Source of the DNA: Nyssa sinensis
Lineage: Eukaryota; Streptophyta; Magnoliopsida; Cornales; Nyssaceae
Assembly: GCA_008638375.1 (NCBI GenBank)
Contig: CM018051.1
Span: 7,927,387-7,991,386 of the forward strand
DNA: 64,000 nt
Direction: 5' to 3'
Below the pieces are notes generated by a model. That model saw only the letters and a program-made list of their open reading frames with translations. It did no database searches and was not told the origin of the DNA. This document shows positions 48,185 to 58,040 of this stretch, piece by piece (the stretch's first letter is position 1; each line of letters starts with the position of its first letter). A program made the translations under genes and the position numbers.

Positions 48185-48252
48185 AGATACATTTGGTTTC
48201 TAAAACTACCCGATTATTTGATTGGGGAGCTCACTCAGATATCAAGAAGCAA

Positions 48253-48609
48253 ATGTCTTTCTTCCATTTCATGGGTGACAATCAAAAGATGATCTCCACG
48301 CAGTTGCATGGTCCAAGGTCAGCGCCACTCCTGGTGAACAACAACTCTTCCAAGATCAAGAAGCCACGCTTGAGTGGAAGCCATTCATCACCTGTCATCG
48401 TGCATTTGAAGTCACCAAAGATTATTCATGTCAGTCCTCAGGAATTCATGGGTCTCGTCCAACGCTTAACAGGAAATCAAGAATCAACTGTCCGGCAGCC
48501 TTCTCATACTTCTTCTTCATCTGGTACTGTAATGGAAGGTGAGAATGAGATGATAAGAGAGACTTGTTTACAAGAGGCAAAGCGAAGTGAGATGATAAGG
48601 TGGATTTAG
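48253..48609 (+). CDS. VQ-motif protein (VQ8/MKS1-like), intronless
   Basis: 118 residues from ATG 48253. The diagnostic VQ motif is present as FMGLVQRLTG (F-x-x-x-V-Q-x-L-T-G) at about residues 64-73, preceded by SPKIIHVSPQE. Upstream are the other family blocks: GPRSAPLLVN, then SSKIKKPRLSG (a basic, nuclear-type segment), then SSPVIVHLKSPKIIH. This order matches the MKS1 (VQ21)/VQ8 type, small plant-specific transcriptional co-regulators that bind WRKY factors or are MAPK substrates. The single exon is usual for the family. A second in-frame ATG at 48271 is an alternative start, and an upstream in-frame ATG at 48193 overlaps probable leader sequence. S/T-rich C-terminus. The exact family member is not decided. 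Confidence 0.85.
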   Translation: MSFFHFMGDNQKMISTQLHGPRSAPLLVNNNSSKIKKPRLSGSHSSPVIVHLKSPKIIHVSPQEFMGLVQRLTGNQESTVRQPSHTSSSSGTVMEGENEMIRETCLQEAKRSEMIRWI

Positions 48610-51060
48610 TGAATTTTAGCTTCTTAATTACCTGCATGTCTATATTTCCTCACGTTTGTGTGTCGCTGAAAGTCATTATCGACACTTTAGGACTTTTAGT
48701 ATGATATTGTTGGAGGAGATAAACAAGACAGAAACTTACTGTGAGGACATGAGTTTTGTATAAACAAATCTAGTTTACTGATTCATAGATTTCGTAGTTA
48801 TTGATGCCTTCTAGATATTATGTAATTGTACAAAGTTACATAATCATTCCCTTTATATCTATTTATATATATATATATATATATTTGTATGTATTTATGT
48901 GTCTATGTAATGTATATTATGCACACAAAAGTTATATAACTTCAATATCAACTCAAGCTCTGAACAATACTACACCGCTCCTTGGAACGATCACACCACT
49001 TGCTTGACAGAACAAAATTTAGTGAGAAGGTTTCACTATGATGGTAGTGTCATTCAGATTTGAGTATTTATACTGAACTAACATAGAATCGTTGAACTTT
49101 TTTTTCCTGTTTGCAACACTAATACCACTAATTAATGTACAAAAAGAAATTAATTAACAAGACTTACCATTTGAACACCATTATACCATGTTACAGTAAG
49201 ATCCACCACCATCACATTGCAGCATCCAAAAATTATATCAGTTACCTTTCATTCTTGTGTGGTGTGACAATACTCACCATAGCTAATTTTATTGTCAAAC
49301 CCATAACATCATTGCCAATTCTCTCACCATCTTCACTGAGTCCAAAGAGAGGCAACTGGCAGCTTACCTGCTCTAGGCATTTTTGTCAGCATTGGTAAAC
49401 AACCTCAACAAATTTAAGCCGCCGGTTGAAGTCTAACATATGATTCTTCTTCAAGATAATGACACCTTAAAACTCAAGCTCATATAAGATAAAACGTTTT
49501 AATTATTAGGTGACTTTATATCTAATTCTTTAGTCAGCTAGTTTTGAACTCGAGCATACAGTAGCTCTTCCATTGATCAATTTTTTTTTTTTTTTTTTTT
49601 TGGGGGGGGGGGGGGAGGGGAGAGAGATTCATAAAATAATAAAAAGGATTGATCTGTTCAAGTTTGTCCATATATGTAGAATTACCTAACAAAAAAATGA
49701 AGAGTCAAAGGAGCATTAAATAACGAAGAGCAGTTGAAGTGTTCCAGTGTCTCAAAGAGGACAGGCCTCCTCAATATATAATAGTTTAATTTGTTTCCAT
49801 TTTTTCTTCATTCTGTTCAAAACATGCCTTTATTTATTTATCCAATTACATAAACTGACTCTGGCATGCTCTTTTGGTAATACTATTAGTTAATCAGTAA
49901 AAGCGTGCATTGAACACTTAACGGCCCTACGTTCAAACACGCCTTCACACGGCTGGCAAATTTGACCCGACTCCTTGTGATTCAAGTTTCTTTTTTTAGA
50001 ACCCGAAAATTAAATCCACCAACTGCAACTTCCGATTGGGCAGCTAGATCGTAAAACTGAGGACTGCTATTAAACTTGTATCAGGCTTGAGTTTGTTTTT
50101 ATTTTTGTTCAATTAATTGTTGGACTATACAACTGATATCTCTACAGGAAAAAAAAAATTGGCCCGTTTTGTTTAGGTATACATGACCCATTTCATTTTA
50201 TATTTTACATATATAAAAGTGTTTTTAGGGTTCCTTCTTATGTGATAAGAGTTGACTTGTTTGAGCGGTCATTGAGATTTATGAATATTTTATTTTTGTA
50301 ATCTCTTTAATATACAGTGAATTGATTAACATTGTCAGTAAACATAGAAAACTTGCTGAATCGCATAAATTTTATGTAATCTTTAATTTTGTTTGAGAAT
50401 GATTTATTTATTTATTTTTTATCGTTTCTAGACAACACTAGCATGATTTTGGAAAGAACTCAGACTCCAAATTAGAAATGAATTGTAGTGACAATATAGC
50501 AAATGATTGAATTTAGTTTAATCCGATCCTAAACTTATTGAGCAAGTAACTTTTCCTAATCCAACAAGAACATCAACTAATTAGTGAACTTAAAACCCCT
50601 ATAACTAGGAGCACACGGCGCCCATACAAATACACTGTCAACTTAGTCAAGTAATGAGTTGTTCAAGCTTAGTTTGTTAAAATAGAAGAGTTTCAAATTG
50701 TGTTCAAACTCTCTTTTTTAATTTTCGAACCGATTTCAAATGAGCTTCTAATTGAGTTGACTTTGAGCCGAGCTTGACTAACTTTATTTTTTTTCTTATA
50801 TTAGACTACTTAAAGGTTTATTGAGCTAAACTCGAGTCATGTTTAATAAATTAACGAGTCTTAAAATATGTTCAAACTTGACTTGTTTATCTCATGAGCC
50901 GATCTTGAAAGAGTCTCAAACCTAGCCTATCTCAAACTGAATTCGAATAACTTAGTTCATTTTACGGTCCTTAGTTTTATGAAATTAGCCAGGTTTGTGT
51001 TGGTGCCATTTGGGGGCTATCCAATTATGAATTTTTTTTTCGTGGTCTGCAACTTTTGAA
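48610..51060. other. Intergenic DNA downstream of the VQ gene
   Basis: It contains a (TA)n run at about 48865-48885 and a T/G tract at 49581-49620. The stretch 49883-49960 has GTGCATTGAACACTTAACGG and GTTCAAACACGCC, faintly SINE-like. No gene. Confidence 0.5.
49581..49620. repeat. Poly(T)/poly(G) tract
   Basis: About 21 T followed by about 14 G, one A and GGGG. Confidence 0.9.
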
Positions 51061-51320
51061 AAGATTTTAACTATTGCCAATTTATGTGGAGGTGCCAAAT
51101 TATTATAAATTGGTGCCGCCTATGAAAAGTCAACAAGGAAACGATGACCATTTGTTGATTCATAGCCCAGTCACAAAGGAAGTTTGGATTTTGCTAATTG
51201 GCTTGTTTGGAGTCCATTGGGTAACTGCTCGCTCAGCCCGAGAGATGTTGTCCATGTGGAAGGGCAACTTGATTAGTAAAAGGGGTAATGGCTCATCTGG
51301 AGCAATTATTCGGTAGTCTT
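51061..51320 (+). mobile_element. LINE ORF2 zinc-finger tail fragment
   Basis: The plus strand encodes DHLLIHSPVTKEVWILL, GVHWVTARSAREMLSMWKG, typical of the zinc-finger reverse-transcriptase tail of plant L1-type LINEs, with a stop replacing part of the first Cys pair and the second Cys changed to Ser. Dead fragment. Confidence 0.7.
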
Positions 51321-51341
51321 AACGGTTAAATTGAGAATCAT

Positions 51342-51520
51342 GTCTCTAACAATGTATTATTTATGCACATGTGACTTATCATCTTACCTTTGAGACCGAT
51401 CCATTTAATAATTTCTCGCTCATTTGTGTCTTTAACAATGTATTATTTATGCACATGTGACTTATCATCTTACCTTTGAGACCGATTCCATTCAATAATT
51501 TCTCGCTCATCTGTGTCTTT
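51342..51520. repeat. 86-bp tandem duplication
   Basis: Units start at 51342 and 51428 (GTCTCTAACAATGTATTAT; GTCTTTAACAATGTATTAT) and share CACATGTGACTTATCATC and TTTCTCGCTCAT; a third copy begins at 51515 and stops. Confidence 0.9.
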
Positions 51521-52224
51521 AGTGGATCATTTGGCAGGAACCATAAAACTTTTACAGGTGTCGCAACCCTTTATAGATTTTGGTCTTTTCATTGGTTGTA
51601 TTTGGAAGGTAGAGGGCATAATATTGAGCATTCTTTATTTTTGGATGACGGGGTTCAACCTTGTCTATAAATTTTTTTTTGTTGAACCCAATAAGATTAT
51701 AGTTTATATCATTGGAGGTATGTGGGTGGACCCCCTTACTGTGTTTTTATAGAATTAACTTTACTTATTAAAAGAAATGAACCATTAATTCCAAACTCAG
51801 TTAATCAGGTTGAATGGGTTATGCTTGAGATCATCCAAGTTTTGCATGATCCACCAGCTTTATGAATTGGCTGTTAGACTCAAGTGGTTTATGAGCTACA
51901 GGACCCATCAAATGCTATGTGCCCTATCCCAGACACCTCCTATCCAATTTATCAGAGACATCATGCAAATAATATAAAGGTTCTAAACAAAGCATCAATA
52001 TTGTGAAAAACAATGATAAATTTAGAACAATGTAATCTGAATCAATCAATGTCAAAACTATTCCGAATCATCCTCCTCTCATTTGAATTGGAATAAAGAA
52101 AGTGATTTAAGAATAGTCAAACGTCAAAATTGACCTAAGTTGTTTCTCTATTTGGAAGTTGGGAGTGCTCCTAATACAACAGTATTTGTCTAGTTTCTCA
52201 CCTTCTTGTCTTCATAGGTATTCT
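51521..52224. other. Intergenic DNA and probable 3'UTR of the JMJ22-like gene
   Basis: The minus-strand gene ends at 52225, so the right part is its 3'UTR. No separate gene seen; no clear poly(A) signal fixed. Confidence 0.45.
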
Positions 52225-52465
52225 TTAGAAAGAGAATGTGAAGGCACCTGCCTTAGCATCTGTTACGGATTCCCAGAAGGAAAGTTTCTTCCGCTGTGCC
52301 TTTTTCTGCTCTGCTTCTAACGTTAACTGATCAATAGTTCCAGGGAAAGAAGCCTCGATAGTATTTTTAAACTTGTCGTACAAAGTCACACGATCTCTTG
52401 TTCCAGACACAAGTGCGCTAGCATTTGGCCTCTTGAGAAAATCCAAGACATTCAACAAGTTCCTC
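52225..52465 (-). CDS. JMJ22: JMJ22-like exon 2 (C-terminal helix region)
   Basis: 241 nt; continues RNLLNVLDFLKRPNASALV and ends GAFTFSF before TAA; charged KK/RK segment before KLSFWESV. Confidence 0.9.
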
Positions 52466-55400
52466 CTGCAACAAAAAAATTTGAATTCCTGAAGCCTTTT
52501 TGTGCATCACAAAACTTAGGATATAGTTTTATTAGTCCTAGTAATAAAAGAACATGCTACATGCTTGTAAACAATTAGAGAATAGCAATGTCACTAATTT
52601 AAAATTACTCTTACTAAGACTGACTCTAAAAAATAGGAAACTGGGAAACTTTGACTAACAAAAATATTATTGATTAACTAAGACTCCAAATGAAACTCAA
52701 AATACAACAATTTACCCAAAATAACACCCATGAACCACAACTACAAGTCATGTCCACCAAATCATAAAATTACCAAAATACGCTTTGACTCTTAAGACTC
52801 AATAAAATATAGATAAATGGAGGCCAAAGCCATTAGTGAGATACCAGCCTGGAAGAGCTAGAATTTTAACCTGTCCGGCAGCATATTAACCTAAAATTAA
52901 ACACAGAATGAGACTTAATTTAGCCCAAAACCTAGTTACATAGGGTCCTAAGCATGCTCCATCTGAAATTCCCCCATGCGTTGCATCGTATTCTTTCTTA
53001 TTTTTAGCTGAAAATTTACCCAATCAGATATCTCCAAATTTCTATTTACAGTCAATGTTGCTAGAGAAAGAATAATTTATATATTATGTATCAAACAAAA
53101 TAAAAAGAAAGAATTGAACATGAAAAAACCTTGAAGAATACAGGAAAGTTGGTGAAATTGAGGATCAACATCTTTACTGTGAAAGGTGGATCATCAGGTC
53201 TCAAAAAGAGAATTTATGGAACGGAGTTTAATATTTTATTAAGTTGTAGGAGTCACCAGTTTCTTCGTTTAACTTAGTTGTTTTTTTTTTTTAATTTTTA
53301 TGTCAGAGTAATTTGATATTTTTTATTAACTCTACATCTGGACTGGGTTTATGAGTAATATAGTAATGGGTTTGATCTGATCTGCCTTGATTGTCTAAAT
53401 GTTTTGATTACGGTCCAAGTTATTTCTAAATAGACAACTTGGATTAGAGTAAATTTAGGCCCAAGTAAATTTGCACAGGAGCCAAGTAAATTTAGGAGAA
53501 TATGGTCCAGGGGATTTGCTTCCAAATTTGTGGTAGCCAACACATAAGTAAGATCTCTGCATTGCATACATATTTGATTTATACTTGTCAAAAAAATGCA
53601 TTCATATTTTTAGTTTTTTGTTAAAAAATAAATAAAATTCAAAAGAAATTAAAGAACAAATGAATCTCAACAAGAAAAGAAATTCCTATTATCTCCAACA
53701 AAGTCAAAAATTTGTTTCTTGGATGAACAGCAGCACTGGGGAGCTATATTGACAGGAGATAACTTAAAGAAAAAGGTTTTTCACATTGCAAATAGGTGTG
53801 TGATGTGTAAGAGGAATGAGAAATCAGTAGATCATCTTTTACTCCACTGTGAGTTGGCGAGAGACCTATGACAGCTTGTTTTTGCTCTTTCTGGTTGCCA
53901 CTGGGTTTCTCCAAAAATAGTCCCGGGGACTTTAGCTAGCTGGAGAAATGGGTGTAAAAAGTGGCATATACACAAACTATGGGACATGATTCCCATTCGT
54001 CCTTTTTAGTGTATATGGAAAGAAAGAAATAGGAGAATTTTTTAGGGGATCGAAGCTGCCCCATTTAGAATTAGGAGTATTTTTTGTATACATTGTATGT
54101 ATGGGTGAATGGGTCTTGTAATCCTTCATTGGGTGTTTTTGTAGATTTCTTGTCTCAATTGAGACCCTAAGGGGTTTCTTCTTTTGTATATGCGTGCGTC
54201 CCCTTTAGGGTGCCTTTTAATGAATCACACTTTACTTATAAAAAATAGAATGCTTATTTTCTCTGACTTCATTTATATCATAGAAATTGGGTTCACGTTA
54301 CTCTAAAACTTCTAGGAAATTTCAGTGGTACCAAGCCAGAACAACATTTTCTTCTTTAATAGAATTCATCACGCAACACCTAATGAGATTCAGAAACCAA
54401 ATAAACTACAACAAAATTTCAATGGTCATCAGAATTTTGTCAAAGATAGATAATGTAAATAAGTAAAGGTACCATACCTGCTGACAAAATTCTGTGTAAT
54501 GGCAATGGAATCTTCTAGGTTGATCACCAAATGCCACCATCCATTAGGCACAAAGATGACTTCCCCAGCCTTACAAACACACTCGATGGGTTTCTTTTCC
54601 CAGTTCCTCGTAGCACTGTAGAAGTTCATGAACCACTCAATTATCGAAACAGGACATGCCACCTCTGCACCATCAGGGCTCGGATGCACCCCTGGCGGCA
54701 CTACCTCAGGGGGGAACAAGACCCATTTCTTGGATCCCTTTATCACTGCATTCCAAGCAGATGTGGAATTAGGATCAATGTGGAACGACGAACCAGATCC
54801 AGCTGGTCCAATTATAATCCATCTATAATCCGGCCTCTCATTGCCCAAAACACCGAACAAGTCTTCATCAAAGTACACTGGAACTTCATAATCTGAACCC
54901 AATCCTGGAACTTTCTCTCCAAATTTCGGGTCAAAAAGATACAATGGTCTTTCTTCCCTTGCTTGATCCGAATACCTAAAATAGTCTGCAAGCTTCATTT
55001 CCACTGGCCCAACTGAAAATTGAATATCACCACATATCTTAATCAAATAATCTCTATCCCACTTTTTCAATGCAGCCCAGTTATCCAAACACCCTTCCAA
55101 CAACACCGGTTTGTTCGGTTCCTCAAAATTCAATACAAATTCATCAACTGAAATTCCCTTCCTCCGCTGTATATTGTCCCTCTCAAGCCATTCAGGTTTC
55201 ATTTCAAGGTTCGCACAAAGCCAACTCTGAAACAGATAATCAGAATAAAAGTCTCTAACCTTCAATCCCGAAGACCCAAGATTTGAAACAGAAAATGAAG
55301 GCTTATATGCAGAAACGTAAGTAGATTTCCAAGACCCGTTATACAAAAATCCACCATTACAATTTTCCAATACAAGGTTCCTCCAAAGGGGTTCATGGTT

Positions 55401-55757
55401 ACAAAAAACATAGAAAGATTTGCTCACATTGGATAGAACCCCCAAATGGGTACCACCCAAAAACCCTAGAATTTCAAGAACAAGCTCATCAGTTAAGGTT
55501 TGGAGATTACCAAGGCCTGTGTTTCTTGAGTTATGTGAAGATGGGTTGAAATATAGATTACCCAATGGTTGGACCCCATGAGTATGTGATGGAGCTGATG
55601 CCTTCAAGCTGAAACCTTCTTCTACGTCTTCTTCTTCTACTTGCTGTGGTAATTCTTGTTTTTTAGAAACAAAATTTTGCTTTTGGAAAACAGTCCTCCC
55701 GCTCTTCTTTCTCCTTCTCTTTGTGGGTTTCAACAAGAAGTTGTTGCGCCTCAGCAT
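52225..55757 (-). CDS. JMJ22: F-box and JmjC domain protein, JMJ22-like (2 exons)
   Basis: Exon 1 is 54478-55757 and exon 2 is 52225-52465. Donor GTATGG and acceptor TTGCAG join AG|G into one Arg codon, giving 506 residues. Order: basic nuclear-localisation segment PTKRRRKKSGR (11-21); F-box-like region about 86-130 (LTDELVLEILGFLGG, SKSFYVFCNHEPLWR); JmjC/cupin about 215-425 with the Fe(II) triad H326-x-D328 (SFHIDPN) and H409 (GWWHLVIN), and K344 as a likely 2-oxoglutarate contact. All catalytic residues are present. In Arabidopsis, JMJ22 (about 500 residues) is a histone arginine demethylase acting with JMJ20 to promote germination. Length and the short C-tail favour JMJ22 over the much longer F-box/JmjC paralogue JMJ21. 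Its 2-kb intron holds a LINE tail. Confidence 0.9.
52466..54477 (-). other. JMJ22-like intron
   Basis: 2.0-kb GT-AG intron, AT-rich, containing the LINE tail at 53700-54248. Confidence 0.85.
53700..54248 (+). mobile_element. LINE 3' end (zinc-finger tail and 3'UTR)
   Basis: The plus strand encodes HWGAILTGDNLKKKVFHIA, CVMCKRNEKSVDHLLLHCE and IWKERNRRIF with stops, the zinc-finger tail of a plant L1-type LINE. It ends with CCCTTTAGGGTGCC, TTTACTTATAAAAAATA, a typical LINE 3' end. It is antisense to the host gene and 5'-truncated. Confidence 0.8.
54478..55757 (-). CDS. JMJ22: JMJ22-like exon 1 (NLS, F-box, JmjC)
   Basis: 1280 nt from ATG 55757 (MLRRNNFLLKP) to TQNFVS plus two bases; carries all catalytic residues. 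Confidence 0.93.
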
Positions 55758-56408
55758 TGTGAGGGAGCTCCGTGCATGCTACCCTTTACGGCTAAAGAAA
55801 CTCAAGAGGGAAGAGTAGTCTCAGCTTAAACCCTTAACCAAGAACCAGTCTCCCCAATATACCCCCTAGTAAGAAATGAAATAATTTTAGAATTTCTTTT
55901 TCCCGGAAACAACAAAACTTTTCCAATATATTCAACAAAAAGAATGCTCTAGAGGAATTTATAAATTAAATTTGAAAAAAAAAAATTTCTAAATTTGCAG
56001 AAAACTTTAAGAAAATATGGGTAAAATCGGTATTTAAAAAAATAAAAAATGACATTAGCATAAAATATTTAGTAAATGAATTAATTACATTTATCTCGAT
56101 CGTGGTTTTTGATAATGGTAGATATTTATTCAGTTTGCAGAAATAACACTAACTTCTTGTCAATTTTGTCGAATAAAAAATGATTCTTTTACATATTTAC
56201 TCTTTTATTTTAAAACTATTTTCTTAATCAACAACATATATCTATCAATTTATTTCTCTCTGTACGACTATCTAATTTCATCACCCTTCCCTTTACTTTT
56301 TTTCTCTGACGCACAATCGTCGGTTTGCCATCTCCATCGCCCCTCACCTGACCTGCACCGCCCTTTACCTCTGCTTTCGCTTCTGCCCTACTCCACAGCC
56401 AAACCCGA
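55758..56408. other. Upstream region of the JMJ22-like gene
   Basis: Promoter side of the minus-strand gene. No clear TATA box was located. AT-rich beyond about 55900; no other gene. Confidence 0.45.
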
Positions 56409-57365
56409 TTGGATGGAAGGAATTGGAAAGAAAAGAAAGGAAATAAGAAGGAATGAAACTTATATCATGTTTATTTTAAAAATTAAGAAGGAAAGGGAGG
56501 GAGAGCTTAACCCTCATTTATACTATATTTGGATGGAAGGAATTGGAAAGAAAGGAAAGGGAATGAGAGTTTATATCATGTTTATTTTAAAAATTAGAAG
56601 GGAGAGGGAAGGAGATCTTAACCCTTATTTCAACAATTTTGTTATCCCTCCAAAAGTGAGCGGAAACGGAAAGAAATAAAAAAAAGATTTAATAAATTTT
56701 TAGTAATACCAATATTACCCTTAAAATTATAAAAGTCAAAATAAAAATGACACATCTATCTTAAGGCATTTAAAGGGTATAATAATAAAATAATATAAAA
56801 TTCTTTCCTTTCCTTTCTCTTCTTTATCATTCACAAACAAGATGAAAGGATTATATTAGTCTTTCCTTGCCTTTTCTTTCATTAGTTATCCAAACATAAA
56901 TGAAGGATTATTCTCTCCTCTCCTCTTCTTTCTTTTCTCTCATAACTAATACTCTCATTTCCTATCATTTCCCTCATACTTATTCAAACGAATTGTTAAG
57001 CAATTTTGTTATCCCTCCAAAAGTGAGAAGAAATGGAGAAAAAGGAAACAATGATTTAATGAATTTTAATAATACTAATATTACTCTTGAAATTATAAAA
57101 GATAAAATAAAAATGACACCTCCATCTTAAGACATTCAAAAGGCATAATCATAAAATAATATAAAATTATTTCCTTTCCTTTCTCTCCTTTATCACTCCC
57201 AAATAAGATAAAAAGATTATATTACGCTTTCCTCTCATTTCCTTTCATTAGTTATCAAACATAAAGGAGGGACTCTGTCCTCTCCTCTTATTTTATTTTT
57301 CTGATAACTAATACTCTCATTTTCTTTTTTTCTCTCCTATTTATCCAAACGAACCTGTCCCCATC
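56409..57365. repeat. Compound tandem duplications (120-bp and 367-bp periods)
   Basis: First, units starting GGATGGAAGGAATTGGAAAG at 56411 and 56531 share TTATATCATGTTTATTTT. Then a longer unit starting GTTATCCCTCCAAAAGTGAG at 56641 and 57008 shares AAATTATAAAAG, AATAATATAAAATT, TTTCCTTTCCTTTCTCT and ATTAGTTATC-AAACATAAA. The A/G-rich and T/C-rich edges with GTTTGGAT-like ends suggest a duplicated MITE. Confidence 0.8.
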
Positions 57366-57938
57366 TTTTTCTCTCCATCAATCCCAACAATTCATCTCTC
57401 TCTTAACCCGTTCTCCCCTCTCTCTCTCTCTCTCTCTCTCTATCACACACACACACACGCTTCACTCACCACCTTCATTAACTTTTACCATCAACGATGG
57501 CAGCCAAACCTTAAAGCCCCTTTGAAGTTATTACGCAGCTTATGGCGTTCACTGATAGTGCCGACAATTGACTAGGTCTCAGATGAGAGCTTCCAATGAC
57601 GATGGCAAAGAAAATCCCTAACTTGGTCACTCACAGATTTTCTCTATTTTCATCGGTGGTGTTAGGAGTAGACTACAAATATATTAAAATGGAATTTATT
57701 GGGACTCGACTTGCCCGTCCAACCATAACCTTTTTGCTTTTTTTTAATCAATCTACAACATATGGACTTCCCCAATTAATACTTGATAATTACTCTTTAA
57801 TCGGAATAGAGAAAGAGAGATCAGAAGAGATGGGAGACTAAGGGCCTGTAATTATAGCAATGGTGTTTTTTGTGCTGTTAGACGTCTGGGTTGTTGTTCC
57901 AACTTCCCAGGAAGAGTTGAGCGGTGGAGTTCGACAAC
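57366..57938. other. Leader-like region with CT and CA microsatellites
   Basis: (CT)n at about 57419-57441, then (CA)n at 57445-57459, then more GC-rich sequence with a short ATGGCAGCCAAACC start that stops at once. It looks like a fragment of gene 5' sequence, but no intact gene follows. Confidence 0.35.
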
Positions 57939-58040
57939 ATGCAGACCAACAACGTCTCTATCTTCGTCCACACCATCATCTATTTTGGCCTCATCACCAG
58001 CTTCCTCATTGCTATTGGTATCCACATCACCACCGACTAA
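57939..58040 (+). CDS. Possible small ORF, 33-residue hydrophobic peptide
   Basis: ATG to TAA, 34 codons. It starts MQTNNVSIFVHTIIYFG and ends IAIGIHITTD: one membrane-helix-like stretch of about 22 residues. Third positions are strongly C-rich (GTC, ATC, TTC, CTC, ACC) in an otherwise AT-rich region, which suggests real or formerly real coding sequence. No family was recognised. It may be a small membrane protein gene or a captured gene fragment. Confidence 0.35.
   Translation: MQTNNVSIFVHTIIYFGLITSFLIAIGIHITTD

Noticed and set aside
47942..48292. 116-codon ORF overlapping the VQ gene 5' end
   Set aside because: It runs through the AT/CG microsatellite (repeated IY residues) in another frame; the VQ frame carries the conserved motifs.
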